Assembly: GCF_028553805.1 (NCBI RefSeq) | Contig: NZ_CP067140.1 | Coordinates: 1,674,001 to 1,738,000, forward strand | Reading direction: 5' to 3' | DNA length: 64,000 nt | Origin: Paracoccus saliphilus | GTDB taxonomy: Bacteria > Pseudomonadota > Alphaproteobacteria > Rhodobacterales > Rhodobacteraceae | In this document: positions 29,108 to 38,919 of the stretch, in pieces | Layout: every line of letters starts with the position of its first letter | Position numbering within the stretch: the stretch's first letter is position 1 | Program-made: the position numbers and the translations under genes | The notes under the pieces: generated by a model | What the model was told of the DNA's origin: nothing | The model's input: the letters and a program-made list of their open reading frames with translations, nothing else | Database searches by the model: none

Positions 29108-30219
29108 CGGGTGGGGCGAATGCGCCCCGTGATGCCGGACCCGAACAGGTCCGCAAGATCATCCATATCGATATGGATGCCTTTTATGCCTCGGTCGAGC
29201 AGCGCGATCACCCGGAATTGCGGGGCAAGCCCGTGGCAGTGGGCGGCGCCGCGCTGCGCGGCGTGGTTGCGGCTGCCAGCTACGAGGCGCGGAAGTTCGG
29301 GGTGCGCTCGGCCATGCCGTCGGTCACGGCAAAGCGGCTTTGCCCGGACCTGATCTTCGTGCGCCACCGCTTCGATGTCTATCGCGCGGTCAGTGGCCAG
29401 ATCCGCGATATTTTCCATGATTACACCCCGCTGGTGGAGCCTCTGTCGCTCGACGAGGCCTATCTGGACATGACCGATCATCTCTGGCCCGGCCAGACCG
29501 CCACTCAGGTCGCCCGAGAGATCCGGGCCCGTATCCGGGAAATGACTGGGCTGACCGCCAGTGCGGGCGTAAGCTATAACAAGTTTCTGGCGAAACTGGC
29601 CTCGGATCAGAACAAGCCCGATGGTCTTTGCGTCATCCCTCCCGAGCGGGGGCCCGATTTCGTGCTGACCCTCCCGGTGGGGAAATTCCATGGTATAGGC
29701 CCGGCCACGGCGGCGAAGATGCAGGCGATGGGCATTCAGACCGGCGCCGATCTGCGCGCGCAGGAACTGGATTTCCTCACCCGTCGTTTCGGCAAATCGG
29801 GGCGGTATTACTGGAATATCTCGCGCGGGATCGATCACCGCCGGGTCAGCCCCGACCGCATCCGCAAATCCGTGGGGGCCGAGAATACCTATTTCACCGA
29901 CCTGATGACCCTGGAAGAGGCGCATGACGCCCTTGCACCGCTGGCGGAAAAGGTCTGGCGGCATGTTTCCAGAAACGAGCTGCAGGGCCGAACCGTGACG
30001 GTCAAGGTCAAGTTCTCGGATTTCAAGCAGGTCACCCGCGCCCGGACCCTGCCGCATGCGGTGGGAACAGAGGCCGAGATGCTGGCGCTCGCCCGTGAAT
30101 TGGCCGCGACCGTATTGCCTGACCCGCGCGGCGCCCGTTTGCTGGGCATCACCCTGTCAGGTTTCGAGCAGGACGAGGATCGCGACGACGCCCAGCTCGA
30201 TTTGTTCGAGGATCGCTAG
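29104..30219 (+). CDS. dinB: DNA polymerase IV
   Basis: A 371-aa Y-family translesion polymerase. Catalytic acids are in IHIDMDAFYASVE and SLDEAYLDMT, the nucleotide-gripping YEARKFGVRSAM is intact, and the little-finger domain covers about 250-345. It ends with QLDLFED, which resembles the beta-clamp binding motif QLxLF. It is translationally coupled to ygfZ by an ATGA overlap; a LexA-type operator is not evident within the operon. Confidence 0.95.
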   Translation: MTGGANAPRDAGPEQVRKIIHIDMDAFYASVEQRDHPELRGKPVAVGGAALRGVVAAASYEARKFGVRSAMPSVTAKRLCPDLIFVRHRFDVYRAVSGQIRDIFHDYTPLVEPLSLDEAYLDMTDHLWPGQTATQVAREIRARIREMTGLTASAGVSYNKFLAKLASDQNKPDGLCVIPPERGPDFVLTLPVGKFHGIGPATAAKMQAMGIQTGADLRAQELDFLTRRFGKSGRYYWNISRGIDHRRVSPDRIRKSVGAENTYFTDLMTLEEAHDALAPLAEKVWRHVSRNELQGRTVTVKVKFSDFKQVTRARTLPHAVGTEAEMLALARELAATVLPDPRGARLLGITLSGFEQDEDRDDAQLDLFEDR

Positions 30220-30252
30220 GGTCGGGATGACAGGTCGCCGCCTGCCGTCTAA

Positions 30253-30310
30253 CTCTTTTCTTTTTCACGAAAATATCTTGTGGGGGTCTGGGGGGCGCAA
30301 AGCCCCCCAG
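30253..30310 (-). repeat. dispersed hairpin plus purine-rich tail element, copy E
   Basis: Read on the minus strand: a perfect 9-bp hairpin (30302-30310 with 30288-30296, five-base loop), then ACCCCC, then AAGATATTTTCGTGAAAAAG. The layout matches copies C and D with the tail more diverged. It sits between the convergent dinB and AtoE-type genes. Confidence 0.6.
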
Positions 30311-30355
30311 CTATCGCGGGCCGCATCCTCCGGTGGTTCGGCTATTTCCACGTGG

Positions 30356-31669
30356 TTACAATAGATACAGCAATGCCCCGATGATGATCCCTGTGGTCAG
30401 CAGTTGAATGACGCAGAACCCCATGATGTCGCGCGCTTTCAGGCCGGCGATGCCCAGCATCGGCAGGGCCCAGAAGGGCTGCAGAAGATTGGTCCAGGCA
30501 TCGCCCCAGGCCACCCCCATGACCACGCGCTGGATATCGGCCCCCAACGCCTCGGCTGCGGGCAGCATGACCGGCGCCTGCACCGCCCATTGCCCGCCGC
30601 CCGAGGGGACGAAGATATTGACGATCCCGGCGCTGATGAAGCTCCAGAACGGCAATGTCTGCGCGGTCGAGATGGATACGAACCATTCCGACAGGCTGGC
30701 GGCCAATCCGCTATCCGTCATGATCGCCATGATACCGGCATAGAAGGGGAACTGGATCACGATCCCCGCACCGCCGCGAACGCCTTCGTCCAGCGCGCTC
30801 AGCAGGCTGCGGGCCGTGCCGTGGCAGAGTATGCCCAGGGACAGGAACAGGAAGTTCACCACGTTGAGGTTGATCCCGCCGCCGCCCGCGAAATAGAAGG
30901 CCAGCCAGATCAGCCCCGGCACCCCGATCAGCCACATCAGGATGCGGCTGTTTTCCAGCCGTTCCGCCGGTGTCGCATCGGGGGGCAGGCGGTGGGGCTG
31001 GCTCGTATCGCCCAACTGGGCCGGATCGACCAGCACCTGCTCATGCTCGAGCGGCATCATCAGCCGGTTGACCAGTGGCACGGCGATGACCAGTGCCAGA
31101 ACGATCAAGAGGTTCCAGGTCGAGAAAATCGTCTCGGACGTGGAGACGACCCCGATCTGTTCAGCGGTGAAATGGCCTTCGGTTGCGATGGTCAGTGGGA
31201 TCGAACCGGACAACCCGCCATGCCAGATGACGAAACCGGAATAGGCCGCAGCGACCAGCAATCGGTAATCCACGCGGATCTGGCGTGCCAGTTCCTTGGC
31301 GAAGATCGCGCCGACGACAAGGCCAAAGCCCCAGTTCAGCCAGCTTGCCGCCAGTGACACGAGCGTCACCAGGATGATCGCCGAACCACGCGAAGTCGCC
31401 AGTCCGGCGATGGCGGCGAGCAGTCGCCTGATTGGAGGCGAACTGGCCAGGATGAAGCCGGTCACCAGGACCAGAAGCATCTGCATCGCGAATTGCAGCA
31501 ACGCCCAGAAACCGTTGCCCCACATCTCGACCAGCGCGACAGGAGAGGTTCCTTGCGTTGCCATGGCCGCGACTGCGGCCAGCAAGGTCAGGACGATGAC
31601 GAAGATGAAGGCATCGGGCAGCCAGCGTTCCATCAGGCGGGTGGCTGGCCGGGACAGGACTCTGAGCAT
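30356..31669 (-). CDS. short-chain fatty acid transporter, AtoE family
   Basis: A 437-aa inner-membrane protein with about ten hydrophobic helices and the AtoE-type segments ASWLNWGFGLVVGAIFAKE, WHGGLSGSIPL and VPSGGGQWAVQAPVMLP. It should import acetoacetate, butyrate or similar acids, which fits bdhA-type metabolism elsewhere in the window. GGAGG lies 9 bases before ATG 31669; a TTG two codons upstream is the alternative. It stands alone. Confidence 0.87.
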   Translation of the reverse strand: MLRVLSRPATRLMERWLPDAFIFVIVLTLLAAVAAMATQGTSPVALVEMWGNGFWALLQFAMQMLLVLVTGFILASSPPIRRLLAAIAGLATSRGSAIILVTLVSLAASWLNWGFGLVVGAIFAKELARQIRVDYRLLVAAAYSGFVIWHGGLSGSIPLTIATEGHFTAEQIGVVSTSETIFSTWNLLIVLALVIAVPLVNRLMMPLEHEQVLVDPAQLGDTSQPHRLPPDATPAERLENSRILMWLIGVPGLIWLAFYFAGGGGINLNVVNFLFLSLGILCHGTARSLLSALDEGVRGGAGIVIQFPFYAGIMAIMTDSGLAASLSEWFVSISTAQTLPFWSFISAGIVNIFVPSGGGQWAVQAPVMLPAAEALGADIQRVVMGVAWGDAWTNLLQPFWALPMLGIAGLKARDIMGFCVIQLLTTGIIIGALLYLL

Positions 31670-31749
31670 CGGCAATCTCCTCCGAAAATGATGCTCGGAG
31701 CGTGAGATAGCGGGGAAGAAAAGACAACCCGTCAGTTGCTGCGCACCAT

Positions 31750-33138
31750 TCAGTTTTCGCGGAATGCGCGATTGAAATAATCCATCATGGGTTTCAGCAG
31801 ATAGGTCATCGGGCTACGTTCGCCGGTCTGGATATAGACCTCGACCGGCATGCCGGGGATCAGGGCCAACTCGCCCAGCTTGTCCAGTTCCTCGGGCGGG
31901 ATGGTGACCTCTGCGCGGTAATAGGGCGCGCGGGTGGCTTCGTCGATCAGCGCATCGGCCGAGACCCGCAACAGCTTGCCGCTGATCTCGGGGGTGGTCC
32001 GCGACGAGAAGGCGGCAAAGCGCAGCGCCACGGGCTGCCCCGGCTGCACCTCGTCGACATTGATCGTTGCGATGCGCGCGCCGATGACCAGCGGCCGGTC
32101 CTGCGGCACGATATACATCAGCGGATCGGCGGCCCGGATGACCGAACGCGGCGTCGTGACCTTCAGGTCATAGACGATGCCCGCCGCAGGGGCACGCAAT
32201 TCCAGCCGGCTGATCTGCTCGGTCAAGCTGCGGCGGCGCTCGGCCAGTTCCAATTCGCGGTAGCCCAGGTCACGCAACTGGGTTTCGGCCTCTTCGCGGC
32301 GTTGAGCGGTCATGCGCAGGCGCTGCACGTCCAGCTCGCTCTGCCGCGTTTCGGCCGAGGCGCGGCTGGCCTGCAATTCCCCGATCTGCCCGTCAATCCG
32401 CGCTGCCTCGCGCCGCAGGGCCAGCACGCGCGAAGCCTGTGCCAGACCGCGGTCCAGCAGCGATTGCTGGTCCTCCAGCTCTTCTCCGATCAGGTTGCGC
32501 TGCTCGGACAGGGCGGCAAGTTGGGCATCGATACCGGTGATCTGCTCGTTGATCTGCTGCGATTGATTCGCCAGTTGCTCCAAAGATTGGGACATCGTGT
32601 CGCGGCGGGCGGTGAACAGGCTTTTCTGGCCCTCGATCAGGCTGGCCAGCTTGGGATCGCCCTTCGCCGTTTCAAGCAGTTCCACCGGGAAATCCGGCGC
32701 TTCGGCATCGGCGCGCTCGGCCTCCAGCCGGCCCCGGCGGGCGAGTATCTCGAAATACTGGCCTTCGACGATGACAAGCTCGGTCTTCAACAGCGTACCA
32801 TCCAGTTGTAGCAATGCCTGCCCGGCCGAGACGGTTTCGCCTTCCTCGACCAGGATGTCCTCGATCACGCCACCATCGGGATGCTGCACAACCTGCCGCT
32901 GTTGCTGCACCTCGACCTGACCCGGCGCGACGACCGCACCCGTGATCCGGCTTTGGAGCGCCCAGACACCGAAACCGCCGAACAGCAGGATGATCGCCAC
33001 AATCCCAAGCAGCAGTGACCCGCGGACGGACCAACGTTCGGGCTGTGGGGGCGGCGGTGACGCGGGTGGCGGCGGGGGCGAGCTTGCCTCATCCGTGCGG
33101 TCGGCGGCTGGTGCGGGATGCTGGTCGTGATCGTTCAT
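31750..33138 (-). CDS. type I secretion periplasmic adaptor, HlyD/PrtE family
   Basis: A 462-aa membrane-fusion protein: a proline-rich cytoplasmic N-terminus (PPPPPASPPPP), one TM helix about 40-62, a lipoyl-like domain (GGVIEDILVEEGETVSAGQ), a long coiled coil about 130-300, the returning lipoyl half (LRAPAAGIVYDLKV) and a beta-barrel domain. It links the ABC exporter to a TolC-type channel. Its start overlaps the stop of the exporter gene by 4 bases. No TolC or RTX substrate gene is adjacent. Confidence 0.9.
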   Translation of the reverse strand: MNDHDQHPAPAADRTDEASSPPPPPASPPPPQPERWSVRGSLLLGIVAIILLFGGFGVWALQSRITGAVVAPGQVEVQQQRQVVQHPDGGVIEDILVEEGETVSAGQALLQLDGTLLKTELVIVEGQYFEILARRGRLEAERADAEAPDFPVELLETAKGDPKLASLIEGQKSLFTARRDTMSQSLEQLANQSQQINEQITGIDAQLAALSEQRNLIGEELEDQQSLLDRGLAQASRVLALRREAARIDGQIGELQASRASAETRQSELDVQRLRMTAQRREEAETQLRDLGYRELELAERRRSLTEQISRLELRAPAAGIVYDLKVTTPRSVIRAADPLMYIVPQDRPLVIGARIATINVDEVQPGQPVALRFAAFSSRTTPEISGKLLRVSADALIDEATRAPYYRAEVTIPPEELDKLGELALIPGMPVEVYIQTGERSPMTYLLKPMMDYFNRAFREN

Positions 33139-34892
33139 GTCACGCCTCCCCGATCACCCGACTTCCGGGCACTGAGGATCTGGGCCGAGTTCTGCACCAT
33201 CTCCTTCAACACGGCATCGCGTGGGCCGAGGGCGCGGCGGGTTCCATGTTCCAGCACCATCAGGCTCTCGCATTCGGTGATCGCAGCCGGACGATGGGCC
33301 ATGATGATGACCGCGCCGCCCTGGGTCTTGACCCGCCGGATCGCCTGGTTCAGCGCCTCGGAGCCTTGATTGTCGAGGTTAGAGTTCGGCTCGTCCAGAA
33401 CCAGCAGGACCGGATCAGGATAGAGCGCACGGGCCAGCCCGATCCGCTGGACCTGACCGCCCGACAGCCGCCCGCCGGTCTGGCTGATCCTTGTGTCATA
33501 ACCATCCGGCAGATCGAGGATCATCTGATGCGCCGCCGCCGCCTTGGCCGCGTTCACCACCCGCGCGGGGTCAGGCTCGGGTGAGAGGCGGGCGATATTC
33601 TCGGCGATGGTGCCGTCGAACAGCGTCACCTGCTGCGGCAAATAGCCGATCAGGCTGCCCAGCACATCCGGCTGATACTGATCCAGCGGCGCGCCGCCCA
33701 AGCGGATCGAGCCTGCCGCCAGGGGCCAGGCCCCGATCAGGGCGCGCGCCAGGGTCGATTTCCCGGCCCCCGAGGGGCCGATTACGCCAAGCGCCTGTCC
33801 CGGCTCGATCCCAAAGCTGACGCCACGCAGCGCCGGCCTGTCCTGTCCGGGAGGCACGATGCTGACCTGGCGCGCCTCGATCCGTGCAGGGGGGCGGGGA
33901 AGAGGGGTCTGCGGCGGCAGGGGCGGATGCTTGCTCAGTAGCCGGGCCAGCCGCTCCCGCCCGTCCTGTGCGGCCTGCACGAGGGCCCACCCTCCGACCA
34001 GTTGCTCGACCGGGGCGAGGGCGCGGCCCATCATGATCGAGGCGGCGATCATCGCACCCGGCGTGAGTTCCTCGCGCAGGACCAGCCAGGCCCCTGCCGC
34101 AAGGATCGCGCTTTGCAGAAACAGCCGGAAGCTGCGGGAAAATACCGTGAAACCGGCCGAAAGATCGGCGCCGCGCACCGATTGATCCTGCGCCTCGCCA
34201 CGCGATTTGCGCCAGCGGGCAAAGGTCGCGCCACGCATCCCGAGCGCGCCGATCACCTCTCCCTCGTTGTGGTAGAGATCGGCCATCCGTTGCGCCTGGT
34301 TCGACGCGATTGCCGAATCCTGCAGCGGCGCCTTGGTGAACACCCGGTTGGCGATGGTCGAGATGACCAGAATTACCCCGCCAATCGTGGCCACGACACC
34401 AAGCAGGGGATGGAAGACATAGACCACCGCCAGGAAAATCGGTGCCCATGGCAGGTCGAAGATCGATAGCAAAACGGGCGAGCCCATGAAGCGTTGCACC
34501 GCATCCAGATCCCGCAGGCCGCTGGCCGTTGCCGCCGGATCGTTGCCCGCCATGGCCCCTTCGCGCAGCGCCGCATCGAAGACGCGGGGCTCCATTCTGT
34601 CCTGAAAGCGGGCTGCGATGCGTTGTGACACCCGGTTACGGGCCAGGTCGATGATGCCCATGAACAGGAACAGGAAAACGACCAGGACGAACAACGCCGT
34701 CAGGGTCTCGACCGAGCGCGAGCCAAGCACCCGGTCATAGACCTGCAGCATGAAAAGCGGTCCGGTCAGCATCAGAAGATTGACGGCGGCCGAGAATATC
34801 CCGACCGCGACCAGCAGGGAAAATCCGGGCGAGCTGGCGCGGCGAAGCTCGCTCGTGCCGTTATGGGATCCGGATTGCCTGCTTATCCGCAT
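33135..34892 (-). CDS. type I secretion ABC transporter, PrtD/PrsD family
   Basis: A 585-aa exporter half: six TM helices in 25-310, then an ATPase with GPSGAGKST, LSGGQVQRIGLARAL and the Walker B VLLVLDEPNSNLD. The order and the MLTGPLFMLQVYDRVLGSRS segment mark the PrtD/HasD-type type I secretion ATPases that export RTX proteins. It has no C39 peptidase domain. It forms an operon with the adaptor gene. Confidence 0.92.
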   Translation of the reverse strand: MRISRQSGSHNGTSELRRASSPGFSLLVAVGIFSAAVNLLMLTGPLFMLQVYDRVLGSRSVETLTALFVLVVFLFLFMGIIDLARNRVSQRIAARFQDRMEPRVFDAALREGAMAGNDPAATASGLRDLDAVQRFMGSPVLLSIFDLPWAPIFLAVVYVFHPLLGVVATIGGVILVISTIANRVFTKAPLQDSAIASNQAQRMADLYHNEGEVIGALGMRGATFARWRKSRGEAQDQSVRGADLSAGFTVFSRSFRLFLQSAILAAGAWLVLREELTPGAMIAASIMMGRALAPVEQLVGGWALVQAAQDGRERLARLLSKHPPLPPQTPLPRPPARIEARQVSIVPPGQDRPALRGVSFGIEPGQALGVIGPSGAGKSTLARALIGAWPLAAGSIRLGGAPLDQYQPDVLGSLIGYLPQQVTLFDGTIAENIARLSPEPDPARVVNAAKAAAAHQMILDLPDGYDTRISQTGGRLSGGQVQRIGLARALYPDPVLLVLDEPNSNLDNQGSEALNQAIRRVKTQGGAVIIMAHRPAAITECESLMVLEHGTRRALGPRDAVLKEMVQNSAQILSARKSGDRGGVT

Positions 34893-35057
34893 GTTTCACT
34901 CATGAACAAGGTAATTCTATCCGTATCAATACAGACGCAGGGAGATGCCGCAATCCCAGGCAAGCTGTTGGGAGGCGGGCAAGGCACTTCTGATACGTTC
35001 TGAACCCGAAAGATTTACAATTTCCTACGCTTGCCGGGAGCGCAGGGCTTTCATCGA
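34893..35057. other. intergenic region upstream of the type I secretion operon
   Basis: This stretch should hold the secretion operon promoter and separates it from the secA terminator. No protein gene, repeat or clear hairpin is visible; a weak GAGTG precedes the exporter start. Confidence 0.5.
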
Positions 35058-35093
35058 GAAAAACGGGGCGATCACCTGTCTGGTGACCGCCCC
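35058..35093 (-). terminator. secA terminator
   Basis: On the minus strand a 12-bp stem (35082-35093 with 35065-35076, one G-U pair) and AGACA loop is followed by G then TTTTT. It lies 57 bases past the secA stop. Confidence 0.85.
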
Positions 35094-35149
35094 GGATTCC
35101 CGTGCTTGTCGTCGGGGTAAAGTTTCTATTCGCAGCGTGGAACGCCGGA

Positions 35150-37867
35150 TCAGATCGCGCCGTGGCAGTATTTGAACTTCTTGCCGGAGCCGCAGGGGCA
35201 GGGATCGTTGCGCGAGGGATTTCCCCATGTCGAGGGATCGCTTTCGTTGAACCCTTCAACCAGTGGCTCGGGCTTGTCCTCGTCATCCGAGGATTGCGTC
35301 TCGGACCCATGCTCCATCGTCAGATGCTCTTGGCGCTCTTTCTGCTGCTCGGCCATCTGGTTCAGCATTTCCTCGCGCTCGGCCTCTGTCAGCGGGCGGA
35401 TTTGCGCCAGACGCTGCGTCACATCGCCGCGCAGCCCGTCGAGCAGCGTCTCGAACAGTTGGAAACCCTCGGTCTTGTATTCCGACAGCGGGTCGCGCTG
35501 CGCATAGCCGCGGAAGCCGACGACCGAACGCAGATGCTCCAGTGTCAGCAGATGGTCGCGCCATTTCTGATCGATCATCTGCAAGAGCACCTGCTTTTCG
35601 ATCATCCGCATGTTTTCTTCGCCGAAGGCCTGCGCCTTCTCGGTCATATAGGTATCCGTCGTTTCCGTGATGCGCTCGCGCATCGCCTCCTGGTCGACAC
35701 CTTCTTCCTCTGCCCATTCCTCGATTGGCAGATTCATGTTCAGGCGTTCGCGGACCGCTGTCTTGAGCCCCTCCGTATCCCATTGATCTGCGTAGGTCTT
35801 GGGCGGCATGAAGTCATCGACCAGATCGTCGATCACCTGGTGGCGCATATCGGCGGCAATCTCGCCCACCTCTTCGCTGTCCATGATCTCGCGCCGCTGG
35901 CTGAAGATCGCCTTGCGCTGGTCGTTCATCACGTCGTCGAATTTCAACAGCTGTTTACGGATGTCGAAGTTGCGGCCCTCGACCTTCGCCTGCGCACGCT
36001 CAAGCGATTTGTTTACCCAGGGATGAACGATCGCTTCGCCCTCTTTCATGCCCAGTCCGGACAGGACCTTGTCCAGCCGTTCCGAACCGAAGATCCGCAT
36101 CAGGTCGTCTTCGAGCGACAGGAAGAACAACGAGCGACCGGGATCGCCCTGACGGCCAGAGCGCCCGCGAAGCTGGTTGTCGATCCGGCGGCTTTCATGG
36201 CGTTCGGTGGCGAGCACGAACAACCCGCCCGCCTCGATCACCTTCTGCTTGTCACTGGCGTGTTCGGCCTCGATATGTTCGCGCAGCTCGTCGGGATTGG
36301 CGTCGGGATCGGCCTTCAGCGCTTCCATCACCTTCATCTCGACATTGCCGCCAAGCTGGATGTCAGTGCCACGACCGGCCATGTTGGTGGCGATGGTGAC
36401 GGCGCCCGGTTTGCCCGCGTCGGCGACGATCTGTGCCTCGGCCTCGTGCTGGCGTGCGTTCAGGACATTGTGAGGAATGCCATCCTGCGTCAACAGCGCC
36501 GCCAACATCTCGGATTTCTCGATGCTGGTTGTGCCGACAAGGGTGGGTTGTCCCTTGGCGTGTGATTCCTTGATCGCCTCGATCACGGCGGCGTATTTCT
36601 CGCCTGCGGTGCGATAGACGCGATCGTGTTCGTCCACCCGCTGAATCGGGCGGTTGGTCGGCACCTCGACCACGCCCAGCTTGTAGATCTCGGCGAATTC
36701 ATCGGCCTCGGTCGAGGCGGTGCCGGTCATGCCCGCAAGCTTGTCGTAAAGCCGGAAATAGTTCTGGAAGGTCACGCTTGCCAGCGTCACGTTCTCGGGC
36801 TGGATATCCACGCCTTCCTTGGCCTCGATGGCCTGATGCAACCCGTCCGAAAGGCGGCGCCCCTTCATCATCCGGCCGGTAAACTCGTCGATCAGCACGA
36901 CCTCGCCGTCGCGGATCATGTAATGCTGGTCCTTGAGGAACAGCTTATGCGCGCGCAGCGCCTGGCTGGCATGGTGAACGATGGTGGTCGATTCGGGATC
37001 GTAGAGGGTCTGTCCCTCGGGCAGGACGCCATCCTCGGCGAGTTTCTGCTCCAGGAACTCGTTGCCCTCTTCGGTGAAGGTGGCGTTGCGGGCCTTTTCG
37101 TCCAGCTTGAAATGCTCTTCGCTCAGGAGCGGGACATATTTGTCCAGCACCTTGTAAAGTTCGGAACGATCCTGCGATGGCCCCGAAATGATCAGCGGTG
37201 TCCGCGCCTCGTCGATCAGGATCGAATCGACCTCGTCCACGATGGCGAAATGGTGATCGCGCTGGACCATCTCTTCGACGCTGCCCTTCATGTTGTCGCG
37301 CAGATAGTCGAAGCCCAGTTCGTTATTCGTGGCATAGGTGACGTCGGCGGCGTAAGCCTCGCGCTTCTCGGCCTCCTGCTGAAAGGGATAAACGACGCCA
37401 GTGGTCATGCCGAGTTGCAGATAGACCTTGCCCATCCATTCGGCATCGCGCTTGGCCAGGTAGTCGTTGACCGTGACGATATGCACGCCCTTGCCGGTCA
37501 GCGCGTTCAGATAGGCGGGCAGGGTGGCGACCAGCGTCTTGCCCTCGCCGGTCTTCATCTCGGCGATATTGCCCTGATGCAGGAAAATCCCGCCCATCAG
37601 CTGCACATCGAAGGCCCGCAGACCGAGCGCGCGCCTCGCACCTTCGCGGCAATTGGCAAATGCCTCGGGCAGGATCGCGTCGAGAGGCTCTCCGCCCTGT
37701 ACCCTTTGCTGGAATTCGCGGGTCTTCTCGATCAGCCCTTCATCGGACAGCGCCTTGAATTCATCTTCCAATGCGTTGATCCGGGCGACCAGCGAGCGGG
37801 TCGATTTTACCTTGCGGTCATTCGGCGTGCCAAAGACCTTCTTCGCCAGAGTTCCGATGCCGAGCAT
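35150..37867 (-). CDS. secA: preprotein translocase ATPase SecA
   Basis: A 905-aa motor that drives unfolded preproteins through SecYEG. It begins [13 protein letters not shown], has Walker [12 protein letters not shown], the DEAD-type motif [14 protein letters not shown], motif [10 protein letters not shown] and RSGRQGDPG of the second nucleotide domain, and a C-terminal zinc SecB/ribosome-binding tail [13 protein letters not shown]. All parts are complete. It is monocistronic with its own terminator, and divergent from the parvulin gene. Confidence 0.98.
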   Translation of the reverse strand: MLGIGTLAKKVFGTPNDRKVKSTRSLVARINALEDEFKALSDEGLIEKTREFQQRVQGGEPLDAILPEAFANCREGARRALGLRAFDVQLMGGIFLHQGNIAEMKTGEGKTLVATLPAYLNALTGKGVHIVTVNDYLAKRDAEWMGKVYLQLGMTTGVVYPFQQEAEKREAYAADVTYATNNELGFDYLRDNMKGSVEEMVQRDHHFAIVDEVDSILIDEARTPLIISGPSQDRSELYKVLDKYVPLLSEEHFKLDEKARNATFTEEGNEFLEQKLAEDGVLPEGQTLYDPESTTIVHHASQALRAHKLFLKDQHYMIRDGEVVLIDEFTGRMMKGRRLSDGLHQAIEAKEGVDIQPENVTLASVTFQNYFRLYDKLAGMTGTASTEADEFAEIYKLGVVEVPTNRPIQRVDEHDRVYRTAGEKYAAVIEAIKESHAKGQPTLVGTTSIEKSEMLAALLTQDGIPHNVLNARQHEAEAQIVADAGKPGAVTIATNMAGRGTDIQLGGNVEMKVMEALKADPDANPDELREHIEAEHASDKQKVIEAGGLFVLATERHESRRIDNQLRGRSGRQGDPGRSLFFLSLEDDLMRIFGSERLDKVLSGLGMKEGEAIVHPWVNKSLERAQAKVEGRNFDIRKQLLKFDDVMNDQRKAIFSQRREIMDSEEVGEIAADMRHQVIDDLVDDFMPPKTYADQWDTEGLKTAVRERLNMNLPIEEWAEEEGVDQEAMRERITETTDTYMTEKAQAFGEENMRMIEKQVLLQMIDQKWRDHLLTLEHLRSVVGFRGYAQRDPLSEYKTEGFQLFETLLDGLRGDVTQRLAQIRPLTEAEREEMLNQMAEQQKERQEHLTMEHGSETQSSDDEDKPEPLVEGFNESDPSTWGNPSRNDPCPCGSGKKFKYCHGAI

Positions 37868-38071
37868 GTTACCTTCACAGTCACGTTGTTGGGAAAGGCT
37901 GTTACATATGGGCCACTTGCCCGTACCTGCCGCATTGCCGTATCAGGGGCCTGAACGAAACGCGGCGGCGGCGCCTTCCACGGTTGCGTGCGATGTATGC
38001 CTCGCCTGCCTGACTGTCAACGCTGGCCCTTCCCCAAGGGGGATTCGGGTATGACTAAAAAAGGAACTTCC

Positions 38072-38917
38072 ATGCTGAAACCTTCGATTCTGGCCGCCTT
38101 CGTGATCGCGGCGCCCATGATGGTGCCCGGTGCCCTGCTGGCCGAAGAGAGCAATGCCGACACCGTTGTCGCCACCGTGAACGATCAGCCGATCACATTG
38201 GGCCAGATGATCGTGATGAAGCAGTCGATGCAGGATCCCCAGATGGCCGAGCTGCCCGATCAGGCGGTATGGGACCTGCTGCTGGATCAGTTGATCCGCC
38301 AGACGGCCGTGGCTGCGAATGGCAAGGAAAATGCCGGTGTTCGCGCCCAGTTGGAGCTTCAGCGCCGCAATACGCTGGCCGCCGCGGCCGTGACCGAACT
38401 GTCCGGGGGCGAGCCCACGGATGAGGAGGTCCAGGCCGAATATGAAGAGCTTTTCGCCGATGCCGAGCCGACGACCGAATTCTCGGCCGCCCATATCCTC
38501 GTGGAGGACGAGGAAAAGGCGAAGGAGCTGAAGAAAGAGCTGGATGAGGGTGCCGATTTCGGCACGCTCGCCGAAGAGAACTCAACCGGCCCGAGTGGAC
38601 CGAACAAGGGCGATCTGGGCTGGTTCGCTCCCGATCAGATGGTCCCACCCTTCGCCGAAGCCGTGAAGGCGATGGAGCCGGGGCAGGTTTCCGATCCCGT
38701 CCAGACTGATTTCGGTTGGCATATCATCAAGTTGAACGAAACCCGCGTGAAAGAGGCTCCGAAGCTCGACGAGGTGCGCGAGCAGTTGGTGCAGAAGATC
38801 CACCGGGACAAGATCGAAGCCGAGATCGAGCGCGTGTCGAGCGAGTCCAAGGTCGAAAAGACCGAAGGAATCGATCCGGCGCTGCTCAACAAGGCCGATC
38901 TGCTGGAGGCTGAGTAA
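38072..38917 (+). CDS. periplasmic peptidylprolyl isomerase, parvulin (PpiC) type
   Basis: A 281-aa exported foldase. A signal peptide (ILAAFVIAAPMMVPGALLAE) is followed by a SurA-like helical segment (VNDQPITLGQMIVMKQ), then a parvulin domain about 130-225 with AAHILVEDEEKAKEL, DLGWFAPDQMVPPF and DFGWHIIKL, and a charged C-terminal helix. AAGGA lies 7 bases before ATG 38072; ATG 38051 would add 7 residues. argJ starts 2 bases after its stop, so they are probably co-transcribed. Confidence 0.9.
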   Translation: MLKPSILAAFVIAAPMMVPGALLAEESNADTVVATVNDQPITLGQMIVMKQSMQDPQMAELPDQAVWDLLLDQLIRQTAVAANGKENAGVRAQLELQRRNTLAAAAVTELSGGEPTDEEVQAEYEELFADAEPTTEFSAAHILVEDEEKAKELKKELDEGADFGTLAEENSTGPSGPNKGDLGWFAPDQMVPPFAEAVKAMEPGQVSDPVQTDFGWHIIKLNETRVKEAPKLDEVREQLVQKIHRDKIEAEIERVSSESKVEKTEGIDPALLNKADLLEAE

Positions 38918-38919
38918 TC

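Noticed and set aside
35102..36565. A 487-codon plus-strand frame
   Set aside because: Antisense to the C-terminal half of secA, which is complete and well conserved.
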